A stretch of 64,000 nucleotides of DNA from Hyphomonadaceae bacterium TMED5 (GCA_002173095.1 NHBK01000009.1:124001-188000), one strand, 5' to 3'; counted from the first letter of the stretch, positions 26,885 to 35,503 are shown. The notes: generated by a model from the letters alone, not told the origin. Numbers and translations are program-made.

Positions 26885-27631
26885 TCAGATCGCTCCCTTA
26901 GCTTTGAGTTTAGAAACAAGCGTAGCGACGTCTTCGACTTTTTCGCCCGCTTCGCGAACTGGTGGCTCAGTCACTTTTACAGTGGTGAGACGCGGTGCAA
27001 CATCAACGCCGTAATCACCGATCTCTTTCATGTCGATCGGCTTCTTCTTCGCTTTCATGATGTTTGGCAGAGACGCATAGCGCGGCTCGTTCAGGCGAAG
27101 GTCGGTCGTGACGATTGCTGGCATGTCGAGCGCAACAGTCTGAAGGCCGCCGTCAACTTCGCGAGTGACGTTAGCTTTGCCGTCAGCGATTTCGACTTTT
27201 GAAGCGAAAGTACCTTGTGGCCAGTCGAGCAGAGCAGCGAGCATCTGACCGGTCTGGTTGGAGTCATCATCAATCGCCTGTTTGCCGAGGATAACCAGCT
27301 CTGGGCTTTCTTCAGCGACAACAGCTTTAAGAAGTTTAGCGACTGCGAGTGGCTCAACTTTTTCGTCGGTTTTGATGAGAATGCCGCGATCCGCGCCCAT
27401 AGCGAGGGCGGTACGCAGGGTTTCCTGAGCCTGTTGTGGGCCTATAGAAACAACAACAACTTCAGTTGCTGTGCCAGCCTCTTTCAGGCGAACCGCTTCT
27501 TCGACGGAGATTTCGTCGAATGGGTTCATGGACATTTTGACATTTGCGAGGTCGACACCTGACTGGTCAGGCTTAACACGCGCTTTGACGTTATAGTCGA
27601 TAACCCGTTTGACGGGTACCAGGACCTTCAT
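26885..27631 (-). CDS. etfB: Electron transfer flavoprotein beta subunit
   Basis: A 248-residue AMP-binding ETF subunit: [18 protein letters not shown], then [17 protein letters not shown], the GADRGI/L region, and [26 protein letters not shown] with the recognition-loop leucine area. ATG 27631 has GGAG at good spacing. First gene of the two-gene etfBA operon, partner of the adjacent alpha subunit. Confidence 0.98.
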   Translation of the reverse strand: MKVLVPVKRVIDYNVKARVKPDQSGVDLANVKMSMNPFDEISVEEAVRLKEAGTATEVVVVSIGPQQAQETLRTALAMGADRGILIKTDEKVEPLAVAKLLKAVVAEESPELVILGKQAIDDDSNQTGQMLAALLDWPQGTFASKVEIADGKANVTREVDGGLQTVALDMPAIVTTDLRLNEPRYASLPNIMKAKKKPIDMKEIGDYGVDVAPRLTTVKVTEPPVREAGEKVEDVATLVSKLKAKGAI

Positions 27632-27888
27632 GGCGTTCTCCGTGATCACCGCAGGGCGTTATTTCCCCGCTTATTATTCTTCCGTGTACCTTCTTGCCAA
27701 TACACGTTCGCTGCAGGTGCTAAAGGCTCCATTGGGCGACGTCAAGCTTACGCAAGCGTAAGCAATGTTAGCTGCCTTTACGCGAAACAAAATTGTGTAT
27801 CCGGCATGAATGTCATGTCTTTAGAGAATAATTCACCGGAGCGCCAAAAAAAGACCCGGCGTCAGATTTTTCCGACAGGCGAAACCTT

Positions 27889-28716
27889 TCAGGGCGAAGG
27901 CGTGCCAGTGCGCAGGAGTGTATCACGCCGGGCATTTGGCAAACCCTGTGCAAGATATCCGAAAGTGCCGTTTTCGTTCAGGTCTTCTGCGGCTGAGACG
28001 AAGGTGCCGAGAAGCGCTTTGTAGAGCGATGAGCCGAGGCTCACCCGCCGGACGCCTGCTGCCGCAAGCTCTGGAACGCTATGGCCTGCAGGGCTTGGGC
28101 CCAGCACATTCAGTGGGCGGTCAATTTCAGAGAGGACGGTTCGGATTGCAGAAAGGCTCGGCAGAAAGGGTGCATAGAGCACATTTGCCCCGGCCTCCTG
28201 ATAGGCTTGCAGGCGGGTTATTGTGTCTTTCAAATCTTGTCTACCGCGCAGGTGATTTTCTGCGCGGCCGGTTATCAGGAAGGGAAAGGGCAGGGCGTTT
28301 GCCGCATTAACTGCCGCCGCAACGCGTTCGGCGGCGTGTTTCACCTCATAAATTGTATCGTTTTCCGGATCATAGTCTTCGATAGATCCACCCACGAGAC
28401 CGGTCTCTGCTGCGAGGCGTATTGTTTCCGCGCACATGTCGGGCGCGTGGCCATATCCGTTCTCAAGGTCGGCGGCGATGGGCACATCAACGCCTGCACA
28501 TAAAGCGCGGCAATGGTCGAGCTTTTGGTCGCGGGTCAGTTCATAGTCGAGCACGCCAATTGAATTGGCATAGCCTTGACTGGTGGTGGCCAGCGCCTGA
28601 AATCCCATGCCGACAAGCATACGCGCAGACCCGACATCCCAGGGATTAGGTATGACGAAGCATCCATTGGAATGCATGGCTTTAAAGGCTTCAGCTTTTT
28701 CTGATTGTGATCTCAT
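27889..28716 (-). CDS. Isocitrate lyase/PEP mutase superfamily enzyme
   Basis: A 275-residue (beta/alpha)8 enzyme: FVIPNPWDVGSARML, ALATTSQGYA, then PIAADLENGYGH (metal-binding acidic loop), GGSIEDYDPE and FLITGRAENHL. It lacks the KKCGH motif of true isocitrate lyase. Members cleave or form C-C or P-C bonds next to a carboxylate (oxaloacetate decarboxylase, methylisocitrate lyase, phosphonopyruvate hydrolase); the precise reaction is not readable. ATG 28716 has GGGAGGG four bases upstream; an earlier start at 28764 is less supported. The structured segment at 28834-28931 lies upstream. Confidence 0.88.
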   Translation of the reverse strand: MRSQSEKAEAFKAMHSNGCFVIPNPWDVGSARMLVGMGFQALATTSQGYANSIGVLDYELTRDQKLDHCRALCAGVDVPIAADLENGYGHAPDMCAETIRLAAETGLVGGSIEDYDPENDTIYEVKHAAERVAAAVNAANALPFPFLITGRAENHLRGRQDLKDTITRLQAYQEAGANVLYAPFLPSLSAIRTVLSEIDRPLNVLGPSPAGHSVPELAAAGVRRVSLGSSLYKALLGTFVSAAEDLNENGTFGYLAQGLPNARRDTLLRTGTPSP

Positions 28717-28833
28717 CTGGCCCTCCCGCAGCGATAGATGAGCGCGACGAGGCTCAAAGCGCAATGCGGGAATGCGATAAGGCTGACATTGTGATCTTAG
28801 CTCTTCTGGAATGCCAGAAAAGTAAGGGGTGGA

Positions 28834-28931
28834 GCCGGGTGTTGACGGGGAAACCGCGGGCGAGCGGAACGAGGGCCGAACACCCGGCGCCGGGCAGCCT
28901 GCTGGGCTATTGAGGCTGCCGTTCGGGTGTT
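28834..28931. other. Hairpin cluster with mutually exclusive stems (possible RNA switch or attenuator)
   Basis: GCCGGGTGTT (28834-28843) pairs perfectly with AACACCCGGC (28879-28888). The same middle segment (28879-28886) can instead pair with CGGGTGTT at 28924-28931. A separate 8-bp stem (28893-28900 with 28913-28920) would lie inside the second arrangement. CCGC/GCGG forms an inner hairpin of the first. No known riboswitch consensus was recognised. The strand is uncertain; on the minus strand it precedes the PEP-mutase-family gene by about 120 bases. Confidence 0.4.
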
Positions 28932-29094
28932 AGTTGCTGCTTGGGCGCGGAATGTTTGAAACACGTGGGCCGAGCGTCGTGCGTGGCAGTTCGCGTTGAA
29001 CGCGCGGAGCCAGGCTTGATGTGCTCATGATTTTCTCGGACTCGCCTGACTCAGAGCCTGCTTGCAGGGCGTCACGACATTCACGTGGCTGTTC
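28930..29094 (-). other. In-frame coding-like extension after a TAG stop in the small secreted gene
   Basis: Directly after the TAG of the 70-residue secreted protein, the same frame stays open for 54 codons to a TAA at 28930-28932. The translation is protein-like (begins EQPRECRDALQAG, ends SNIPRPSSN). A 125-codon ancestral gene split by one nonsense codon, or programmed read-through, are both possible. Its 3' end runs up to the hairpin cluster. Confidence 0.4.
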
Positions 29095-29307
29095 CTAGCA
29101 ATCAATGCGGCCGCCATCCCGGCCAGGCCATACATAGCGTTTGTCATCCTGATTCACATAGGTCGTGCCGTCAGGGTAAACTTCCATATGGATTTCAGTT
29201 TCAGGATTCTCTTCCGCGGTATCCACCTGAGCCATAGCTGGCAGGCTGAAAGCAGTCATAGCTGTTGCGATAAATGTAGCTGCGAGAGCTGTTTGAATTT
29301 TTTGCAT
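29095..29307 (-). CDS. Small secreted protein, possibly truncated by a TAG codon
   Basis: 70 residues. A signal peptide (MQKIQTALAATFIATAMTAF, cleaved after AMA) is followed by about 44 mature residues, acidic then with YPDGTTYVNQDDKRYVWPGRDGG. It ends in a single Cys before TAG. AGGA lies upstream of the ATG. No family recognised. The frame continues 54 codons past the TAG, so the annotated protein may be a truncated version. Confidence 0.7.
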   Translation of the reverse strand: MQKIQTALAATFIATAMTAFSLPAMAQVDTAEENPETEIHMEVYPDGTTYVNQDDKRYVWPGRDGGRIDC

Positions 29308-29408
29308 GAGTTTTGTCCTTTTGGGCTATCCCACACGCGGTTACGTGCGGTGCAGCCCGAAGCGGCCAAAATTCTCTGCAGAAAAGTCAGTGGGCGTGTT
29401 TCACGCCA

Positions 29409-29987
29409 TTAGCGGTTCGCGCCGGGCACCCATTTTACGTCGCTTGCGCCATTTTCATTGGCACGTCGGCCTGCCACAAACAGCCAGTCTGACAGGCGGT
29501 TGATGAAAGCGAGCGCTTCGGCCGAAATAATCTCTTCCGGATCATTATAGGCTTCGGCGACATGGCGTTCGGCGCGGCGCGCAGTCGTGCGGCCAAGATG
29601 AAGATAAGACGCGAGCGCAGAGCCACCCGGCAGAATAAAGCTGTCGAGTGGGGCAATATCGCCATTCATCTGGTCGATCTCAGTTTCGAGGCGATCAACC
29701 TGTTTCTGGACTATGCGAAGTGGTTCCCAGTCGAGGTCTTTGCCGCGATCTGGCGTTGCGAGGTCCGCGCCAAGGTCAAACAGATCGTTCTGAATACGGG
29801 AGAGGGCTGCTTTCAGCCAGTCGTCATCGGTACAATTGAGTACGGCAAGGCCAAGGGCCGCATTGACTTCGTCTACTGCACCATAGGCGGCCACGCGCGC
29901 GCACCACTTCGGAACCGGCTTGCCTGTTGCTAGCCGTGTCGTGCCTTTATCGCCTGTGCGAGTGTAGATTTTGTCCAGCTTGACCAT
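29409..29987 (-). CDS. ATP:cob(I)alamin adenosyltransferase, PduO type
   Basis: A 192-residue PduO-type adenosyltransferase. IYTRTGDKGTTRLATG is the N-terminal ATP loop. ARVAAYGAVDEVNAALG, IQNDLFDLGADLATP, FILPGGSALASYLHLGRTTARRAER and FINRLSDWLFVAGR are the conserved trimer-forming helices. It makes adenosylcobalamin, the cofactor of methylmalonyl- and ethylmalonyl-CoA mutases. AGGGGAG precedes the ATG. It is downstream of the twin-TM gene on the same strand, a pairing common in alphaproteobacteria near etfBA. Confidence 0.96.
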   Translation of the reverse strand: MVKLDKIYTRTGDKGTTRLATGKPVPKWCARVAAYGAVDEVNAALGLAVLNCTDDDWLKAALSRIQNDLFDLGADLATPDRGKDLDWEPLRIVQKQVDRLETEIDQMNGDIAPLDSFILPGGSALASYLHLGRTTARRAERHVAEAYNDPEEIISAEALAFINRLSDWLFVAGRRANENGASDVKWVPGANR

Positions 29988-30030
29988 GGCGTGCTCCCCT
30001 TATGACCTGTTCGTTTCTCTGTGCAGGCTT

Positions 30031-30237
30031 TTAGAAGCTGATCATTCCAGATGCAAAGCCAACACCGACAAGTAGCAAAATCGCGATGAACTGAAAGATC
30101 ACGCGCAGGCGCATCAGTTTATTTGAGCGCGTCGTCTGCTCATCATCGGTGCGTACCAGATTGACGATGCCGAGGATCAGAATGACGACGAGGATCGCCA
30201 TGGCGCAATACATGGCGATTGTGAGGGTCTGTTCCAT
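30031..30237 (-). CDS. Twin transmembrane protein (HIG1-like, small)
   Basis: 68 residues with two hydrophobic helices (about 7-27 and 45-65) separated by a charged loop, RTDDEQTTRSNKLMRLRV. The pattern matches the twin-TM/HIG1-like family found upstream of cobalamin adenosyltransferase in alphaproteobacteria. Role unknown; a respiratory supercomplex link is known only for eukaryotic HIG1. ATG 30237 has GGAG five bases upstream; an earlier ATG at 30264 has none. Confidence 0.88.
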   Translation of the reverse strand: MEQTLTIAMYCAMAILVVILILGIVNLVRTDDEQTTRSNKLMRLRVIFQFIAILLLVGVGFASGMISF

Positions 30238-30400
30238 GAGAACTCCGTTTGTTTCTCGAGACATATGGACCTTTCAGGCCGCGATGAACAGGCGTGAATT
30301 GTCACGGGGGAAGATGTGCTAGGCGCTCCGCTTTTGAAGAGCTCGCAAGGCTTGCTGCAACCGTAATGAAACCAGATCGCGTCATGGGCATTGTTTCTCC

Positions 30401-31033
30401 ATGGCTTCATTACCGCATATTTCTTTACCCTTCACGGGATCGCACGCTTCTGGCCAAAAAAGTCGCTGGCGGTCTAAAATCTCAGAATTTCTGGACAGTA
30501 AATGGGCTTTGCCCTTTTGCGCCCTCATTGGTTTTCTGGAAAACTCAATCATTCTGTTTGCGATGGAGCCGCTCTTCCTGCCAGCTATGGCGAGCCGGGG
30601 GCGCGAAGCGTGGAAAGTTGCGGCCGCGCTGCTCGTGGGCAATGTGATTGCCGGCATCATGATGTATTTTCTGGGCATGTGGGCAGCCGACGTTCTTATC
30701 GAACCCATCTTCGCCATGTTCAATGCGTCTGGCAGCTATCATGAGCTGACAACTGAGTTGCAGCAGGATGGATTCTGGCCGCTCTTCATGGTCGGCGTGA
30801 CACCGATCCCGTTTCAGCTGGGTGCAGCAGCTGCGGGTGCCGCTGCCTTTAGTTTCCCGCTTTTCCTGCTCGCTGTCGGGATTTCCCGCTCAATCCGATA
30901 TTTCGCCGAGGCGGGCATCGTAATGGCGCTCGGTGAACGTGGCGAGAAATGGATTGAGGCTCATGAGCTGGAAATCTTCCTGCTCGGCATCGGTGTCTTT
31001 ATCGGTATGGCCGTCGTCTACTTCCTGTTCTGA
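30401..31033 (+). CDS. VTT/SNARE-associated (YqaA/DedA-like) membrane protein
   Basis: A 210-residue membrane protein with about five hydrophobic segments. The core has FLENSIILFAMEPLFLPAMA, AAALLVGNVIAGIMMYFLG, and FWPLFMVGVTPIPFQLGAAAAGAAAFSFPLFLLAVGISRSIRYF, matching the YqaA-type VTT domain (re-entrant loop with the conserved Pro, and a final Arg). DedA/VTT proteins are linked to lipid scrambling and envelope maintenance. The start has no strong ribosome site, so the N terminus is uncertain. Divergent from the twin-TM gene. Confidence 0.82.
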   Translation: MASLPHISLPFTGSHASGQKSRWRSKISEFLDSKWALPFCALIGFLENSIILFAMEPLFLPAMASRGREAWKVAAALLVGNVIAGIMMYFLGMWAADVLIEPIFAMFNASGSYHELTTELQQDGFWPLFMVGVTPIPFQLGAAAAGAAAFSFPLFLLAVGISRSIRYFAEAGIVMALGERGEKWIEAHELEIFLLGIGVFIGMAVVYFLF

Positions 31034-31052
31034 TCACAGGCGCAGCGGCAGA

Positions 31053-31277
31053 CTAGTGGTGCGGGTCGGTATTGATCTTCCCGCACTTGCCGCATTTCAC
31101 GATCAGGCCATGGGCGTCGTGATGCGAAACATTGACGAAGAGCTTGGTTTTACACGCACCGCAGCGATAGGTCTCGTCGCCATCACCTTCTTTGACCGGT
31201 GAGCCCTTTGTGTGCTCCAGAACCTCAAGGCCCGCGACAGCGGTTTCTGGTACGATTTTCATATCAAACTGAGGCAT
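31053..31277 (-). CDS. Small zinc-ribbon protein
   Basis: 74 residues. Two CxxC knuckles form a zinc ribbon, YRCGACKTKLFV and LIVKCGKCGKIN, separated by a His-rich turn (SHHDAHG). The N-terminal half is short and unstructured. GGAAG precedes the ATG. Probably metal-binding; no pathway can be assigned. It converges on the VTT gene. Confidence 0.8.
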   Translation of the reverse strand: MPQFDMKIVPETAVAGLEVLEHTKGSPVKEGDGDETYRCGACKTKLFVNVSHHDAHGLIVKCGKCGKINTDPHH

Positions 31278-31447
31278 GGCTTCTTCCGACTCACTGGTTG
31301 AGCGTTGAACTTATCAGAGAATTTGGGCTGTTCCAGAAGCGATCTTTGTCTGCTGTGGGATTTCACCCACGCATGGGTGGATATTTACAGGCTGTGGGTT
31401 AGAAATTGAACGCTCTGGGCCTTGGTGCCTGATAAGTCTGTTGGTCC

Positions 31448-32182
31448 ATGCTACTTTCCTGGAAACACAAATTTCTCTTCATTCACGTTGCGAAAACGGG
31501 TGGGACGGCGCTGTCTCAGGCGCTGACACCCTATGCGCGATTTGAAGACAGGCTGGCATATGATGGGCTTGGCGTGCCGGGTATGAAAAAGGCTCTGGGG
31601 CTTGCGGCGCGAGGCGGTGATGCCATTGAGAAGTTCTCAGGCCTTCATGCCCATGCGCGTTATTACGAAATCGAGAATGCCTTCGGGAAAGACAAGCTCG
31701 ATCCGCTATTCAAATTCGCATTTGTCCGTAATCCGTACACGCGCACATATAGTCTTTACTCTCATCTGCGCCGCACGCCCGGCCATCACTGGTATTCTCT
31801 CATCAAGGATCAAAGCTTTGAAGAGGCTTTGCCCCTGATGATCGAGCAGGATTGGGTCACCCAGGCTCCGTTTTTCTGTCAAATGCCGCGCCGCGAGATG
31901 CGGGTGAATTTTGTGGGGGCATTCGAAGCGATGGGGCGGGATGTTGCTCATGTCGAACGGCGCACCGGTCTTGAAGAGAAGCTGAAACTGGAGCGTGTGA
32001 ATTTCGATCCAAAGCCTATGCCAAGATTACGGGATCTTTTCGGCGATCAGTTCAAACCGTTCCGAAAGGCCACACGCCATGAGTTTGAAATGTTTGGCTA
32101 TTCGATGAATATCAACCACGCCCATATGCCGCCGGAAACGGGCGCTGTTGCATGCAGCGTTGAGAAGCCAGAAACGGCCTAA
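31448..32182 (+). CDS. Sulfotransferase-family protein (PAPS-dependent)
   Basis: A 244-residue protein of the sulfotransfer_2 family. FLFIHVAKTGGTALSQAL is the 5'-PAPS phosphate-binding loop, and FAFVRNPYTRTYSLYSHLR supplies the 3'-phosphate Arg/Ser site. It transfers sulfate to a carbohydrate or other acceptor, unknown here. No polysaccharide genes adjoin it. Its stop codon overlaps the convergent TfoX-like stop by four bases. Confidence 0.9.
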   Translation: MLLSWKHKFLFIHVAKTGGTALSQALTPYARFEDRLAYDGLGVPGMKKALGLAARGGDAIEKFSGLHAHARYYEIENAFGKDKLDPLFKFAFVRNPYTRTYSLYSHLRRTPGHHWYSLIKDQSFEEALPLMIEQDWVTQAPFFCQMPRREMRVNFVGAFEAMGRDVAHVERRTGLEEKLKLERVNFDPKPMPRLRDLFGDQFKPFRKATRHEFEMFGYSMNINHAHMPPETGAVACSVEKPETA

Positions 32183-32520
32183 TCCTTAGCAGGTTTACGC
32201 GGCTTTTTCGGTTTTGGCGCGGGCAAAGCGGCTGTGGTGATGCGCAGAAATTCGCATACCCAGTCGCGATCTTCCAGCTGATCGCCTGTGATGTGAAAGT
32301 GTGGTTTGGCGTTTGGGTAGGGCGAGCCTTCGGCCTGATCTGGTGAGAACTCCCGGCCTTCATCAGTCGGCTTTATAAACAGCTCGTCATCGCAGACCAG
32401 AGCGACGAATTTGCCATCACAATAGATGCCAAATTCGCCGAACATTTTGCGCGCGGAGACCCTTCCGGCTTCCCCGATCTGCTCGAGGACATAGTCAACG
32501 GTTTCCTGTCTTGATGCCAT
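32179..32520 (-). CDS. TfoX N-terminal-domain protein
   Basis: 113 residues: VDYVLEQIGEAGRVSARKMFGEFGIYCDGKFVALVCDDELFIKP is the TfoX N-terminal signature. A lysine/proline-rich tail (PKPKKPRKPAKD) follows. Only the N-terminal domain is present, as in many short TfoX-like proteins of unknown role outside competence. The start at 32520 is chosen over 32547 because homology begins there. Confidence 0.88.
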   Translation of the reverse strand: MASRQETVDYVLEQIGEAGRVSARKMFGEFGIYCDGKFVALVCDDELFIKPTDEGREFSPDQAEGSPYPNAKPHFHITGDQLEDRDWVCEFLRITTAALPAPKPKKPRKPAKD

Positions 32521-32596
32521 TTTCGTTTTCCAGCTGGGCCTGTGCACTATACTGGCGGTATTCCTCGCATTCCTGAAGTCAGAATCTGTCAGGAGT

Positions 32597-34063
32597 TCAC
32601 ATATCGCTGATAACAGAGACCAGAGAATTCAGGACGACATCTTCACCGGACGGGACAATGGGTGTCGGGATGAAAAGATCAGGTGTGACGCAATCGGAGA
32701 CAGGATCTCCCGACGGGCGAATAATATGCGCCTTCGGAAAGCCCACAACGAGCCCTGTTTCTGGTAGGGTAAAGCTTTCCATCGCGCCATAGGTTGTTGC
32801 CATGTCTGAGGTCTTCTCGCCAGCGATGATGCCCCAGCCATAGTCCTGAAAAATGGCGGCGGTCGTCGTGGCATTTGAATAGGAGTGCCGGTTTACCAGA
32901 ATGTAGACTTCGCCCTCGAACCTTTTGTCGTGCCGGGGCTGGACCCATGGGATTTCGAACTCGAATGTCTCGCCGCGCGGCGTTGCCGCAAATGCGCGGG
33001 CCAGCAGTGCGGAGACGCCGCCCGTCGGATCATTACTGGCCTCAAGTCGCCTCTGGTTGGAGGTCGCGGCCTCGTCACTGGAGCGGATCAGGAACTTCGA
33101 TGCAAACCGAAAGGGTTCGTCTGCAATCCACGCGATAATGGGATCGCTGAAGGAATTGTCGCCGCCTGGATTATCGCGCAGGTCGATGATCAGCGTTTCT
33201 GCGTCTTCTGAAAAGAAGGTTTCAAAAGAGGTATCCACGAACCGGATGAAGGCGGTGGGGTCCCAGACGTTGTCGGGATCTTCAAAATTGTAGAAAGGTC
33301 CTGGACGCAGATAGGCGATTTCATCCGTCAGCATGGTCGCCTCACGGGTTGCTGCGTCCAGGGCGAAAACTTGCGGTGCGTTGGCAGACACGGCCTGCAT
33401 TTCAGCGCGTGTCCGTGCCGGAATTGTCAGCGGGTCAGATATCAGACCATCGCGTTTCAGCCTGAGCTGAAAAGAGTCCCGCTCTCCGAGCTCGACCCAG
33501 AGATATCTGGCGAAGGAAAATTCCAGAAGAGCGCCGGCCATATAAGAGGTGTCCGCGGATACATGGGCGGCGGTTCGTTGTAGCCAGTCTGTCATGCTAA
33601 TGCCGTCGATCGAAATGATCTCATCGCCGACCGAAAGCTCGCTCACACCTGAATAGTTTTCGGCGATAAAAGCGTGACCATCGACAAATCGCAGATAAAG
33701 CGGAAAGGACCGCCCTCCGGCCGCCCGAAATGCCTCATAGACCTCGCCGGGAAAGTCGATACGTGCATGAGCGACATTTCCAAAGGCGGTAAATTTCTGG
33801 AGTTCGATTGCTAGTTCAAACCGGCTGAGGGGCTGTTTCAGGCTGGCATACAGCGTATCAAACCTCGTATCATATTCGTCTTCAGAGCGATGGGCGAAAA
33901 CATCATAGTGCGCGGCGCGCAGCCCATTATAAAGGGTTTGCAATTCGGTTTGCGCGGTTTCCGGTGCGATGCTGGCTTGCCAGTCGCCTGTGGATGCGGA
34001 AGATGCGGGTTGAAGCGCTGCCAGGAGGGTGGCGCTCAGGAGCGTAAGGATAAAGGGTTTCAT
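32597..34063 (-). CDS. Exported S41-family peptidase (tail-specific protease-like)
   Basis: 488 residues with a signal peptide (residues 1-23). A PDZ-like region lies at ~130-180 (ENYSGVSELSVGDEIISIDG). The S41 catalytic core has LIIDLRDNPGGDNS and YILVNRHSYSNATTTAAIF (Ser at 394 or 396), then the Lys-bearing IAGEKTSDMATTYG. It cleaves C-terminal regions of periplasmic or envelope proteins. ATG 34063 has GGAA at 8-base spacing. Divergent from a CadC-like membrane regulator, which may control it. Confidence 0.9.
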   Translation of the reverse strand: MKPFILTLLSATLLAALQPASSASTGDWQASIAPETAQTELQTLYNGLRAAHYDVFAHRSEDEYDTRFDTLYASLKQPLSRFELAIELQKFTAFGNVAHARIDFPGEVYEAFRAAGGRSFPLYLRFVDGHAFIAENYSGVSELSVGDEIISIDGISMTDWLQRTAAHVSADTSYMAGALLEFSFARYLWVELGERDSFQLRLKRDGLISDPLTIPARTRAEMQAVSANAPQVFALDAATREATMLTDEIAYLRPGPFYNFEDPDNVWDPTAFIRFVDTSFETFFSEDAETLIIDLRDNPGGDNSFSDPIIAWIADEPFRFASKFLIRSSDEAATSNQRRLEASNDPTGGVSALLARAFAATPRGETFEFEIPWVQPRHDKRFEGEVYILVNRHSYSNATTTAAIFQDYGWGIIAGEKTSDMATTYGAMESFTLPETGLVVGFPKAHIIRPSGDPVSDCVTPDLFIPTPIVPSGEDVVLNSLVSVISDM

Positions 34064-34140
34064 TGTGAATTCCATGTTTGTTGCGCGATGGACACCGACA
34101 GCGAACCAGATCGTATGCCCATGACCGGAACCTCCTTTTC

Positions 34141-34159
34141 ACCTGACGAAAACCTGACG
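34141..34159. promoter_or_regulatory. Direct repeat operator candidate, ACCTGACG x2 with 11-bp period
   Basis: Two exact ACCTGACG copies start at 34141 and 34152, exactly 11 bases apart, in the divergent promoter of the S41 peptidase and the CadC-like regulator. OmpR/PhoB-type winged helices bind direct repeats with this spacing. The regulator is encoded 39 bases downstream, so autoregulation is plausible (inference). Confidence 0.5.
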
Positions 34160-34197
34160 GGTCGGTTTTACGGCTGTGTATTAGTGGAGAGAGGGAC

Positions 34198-35460
34198 ATG
34201 ACGCCCGGCCTCGCCACTGCTTTGCCGGTACCGCTCACAAACCCTTTTCGGGTTGGTGAGTGGATTGCGGATCCGCGTGCCAACACAATCTCCCGCGATG
34301 GTGAGAGCCTGAGCGTTGAGCCGAAGGTCATGGACGCGCTCACCATTATGGCCGCCGCACCGGGACGGACTTTTCTGCGCGATGAGATTACGGATGCCCT
34401 ATGGCCGGACGTTGTGGTTGGTGAGGACTCTCTTGCGCGCCTCATTTCCAAACTGCGCCGGGCGCTCGGAGATACGACGGACGCGCCTGTCTACATCGAA
34501 ACCATTCCGAAGCGTGGCTACCGGCTGATTGCTGACACGGGCACTGTTGCTCCGAGCGGTGACAATAGAAAAAGGCGTTCGGGTATTCTTGTTAGTGCGC
34601 TGGTCGGTATGGGTGTGTTGGTCGCGATGATCGTGACCGGCCTCCGTCTCGTCGGGCAGGATGATAAATCTCCGGCTATTGAGCTGACGGAACGCGCGCA
34701 TGACCTCTATATGCAGTTCAGCCGCGCGGACAATGAAGCTGCGATTACCCTCTATGAAAGAGCGCTCGAAGCGGACCCGGACTATGCCGAGGCGCTGTCC
34801 GGGCTTGCCAATGCGCTCGTCCAGCGCGTCATTCGTTGGCAGGGCATGCCCGGAGGCGGAATTGAAGCCACCTCACTGACCGAGGCGCTGTCTGCAGGCG
34901 TCACAGGGACACGAAATGCGACCGCTTTGCTGGACCGTGCAGTCGATCTCGGCGAACGTGCGGTGCGTCTTTCACCAGAAGACCCGGACGCACTGAAGGC
35001 TCTTGGATTAGCGCATTCGGCGCGAGGAGAGCTGGATAGGGCACGCGAACTTTATATGCGCGCTGTCTCCGAAGATGAGAATGCGTGGGAGGTCATGGCC
35101 AATCTCGGTGAGCTGGCGTCCCTCACAGGGCAACCGGCCGCCGCACTCGAATGGTATACTCAGGCTTATGAGGCGATGGACAGGATGTATTCTGAGGAGC
35201 CTCAGCGGGTCGGTGCGCTTCGCGCCAGTATGGGAATTCTGATTGGTGATATTTACAGTCAGCAGGGAGAGCTGGAACAGGCTGAAGGCTGGTATCGGCG
35301 CACTCTTGATCAGACGCCGTATGAGCCGGAAGCAACTACGCGACTTGCGCAATTGTTGAGGTCGAGAGGGGAGGAGGCGGGTGCAATCCTGTTGTGTGAA
35401 GAACTTTCTCACAGGGTGGGGGCCATGCCCGAATGTGAGTTTCTTCCTGATCGGGACTGA
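34198..35460 (+). CDS. CadC/ToxR-like membrane-bound transcriptional regulator with TPR domain
   Basis: 420 residues. An N-terminal OmpR-type winged helix (~16-112, with KVMDALTIMAAAPGRTFLRDEI, LARLISKLRRALGD and IETIPKRGYRL) is followed by a single transmembrane helix (~129-150). A periplasmic C-terminal TPR-like region of about 260 residues follows (repeated A-x-LYERALEADPDYAEALSGLA and similar). CadC-like proteins sense outside signals and bind DNA in the cytoplasm. GGAGAGAGG precedes the ATG. Divergent from the S41 peptidase; a direct repeat lies in the shared promoter. Confidence 0.92.
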   Translation: MTPGLATALPVPLTNPFRVGEWIADPRANTISRDGESLSVEPKVMDALTIMAAAPGRTFLRDEITDALWPDVVVGEDSLARLISKLRRALGDTTDAPVYIETIPKRGYRLIADTGTVAPSGDNRKRRSGILVSALVGMGVLVAMIVTGLRLVGQDDKSPAIELTERAHDLYMQFSRADNEAAITLYERALEADPDYAEALSGLANALVQRVIRWQGMPGGGIEATSLTEALSAGVTGTRNATALLDRAVDLGERAVRLSPEDPDALKALGLAHSARGELDRARELYMRAVSEDENAWEVMANLGELASLTGQPAAALEWYTQAYEAMDRMYSEEPQRVGALRASMGILIGDIYSQQGELEQAEGWYRRTLDQTPYEPEATTRLAQLLRSRGEEAGAILLCEELSHRVGAMPECEFLPDRD

Positions 35461-35492
35461 AAAATGAGACCCGTGATCAACGAGTCTCATTT
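35461..35492. terminator. Bidirectional terminator, CadC-like / mcd
   Basis: AAATGAGAC (35462-35470) pairs perfectly with GTCTCATTT (35484-35492) around a 13-base loop. It sits between two convergent genes. Confidence 0.78.
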
Positions 35493-35503
35493 CAAAGTGT
35501 CCG

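Larger units (their letters stand above)
28717..29094. other. Intergenic region with strong secondary structure, no ordinary gene
   Basis: This stretch of about 380 bases holds the 5' leader of the PEP-mutase-family gene, a GC-rich hairpin cluster (28834-28931), and the in-frame continuation of the small secreted gene beyond its TAG. A 68-codon plus-strand open frame (28707-28913) is an artefact of the GC-rich repeats. Confidence 0.55.

Noticed and set aside
28707-28913. 68-codon plus-strand frame over the hairpin cluster
   Set aside because: Created by GC-rich repeats; no ribosome site and no recognisable protein pattern.
28834-28931. Cobalamin riboswitch, 6S RNA or SRP RNA at the hairpin cluster
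   Set aside because: The conserved cores of these RNAs (for example the cobalamin GCCACTG box or the SRP tetraloop region) are not present.
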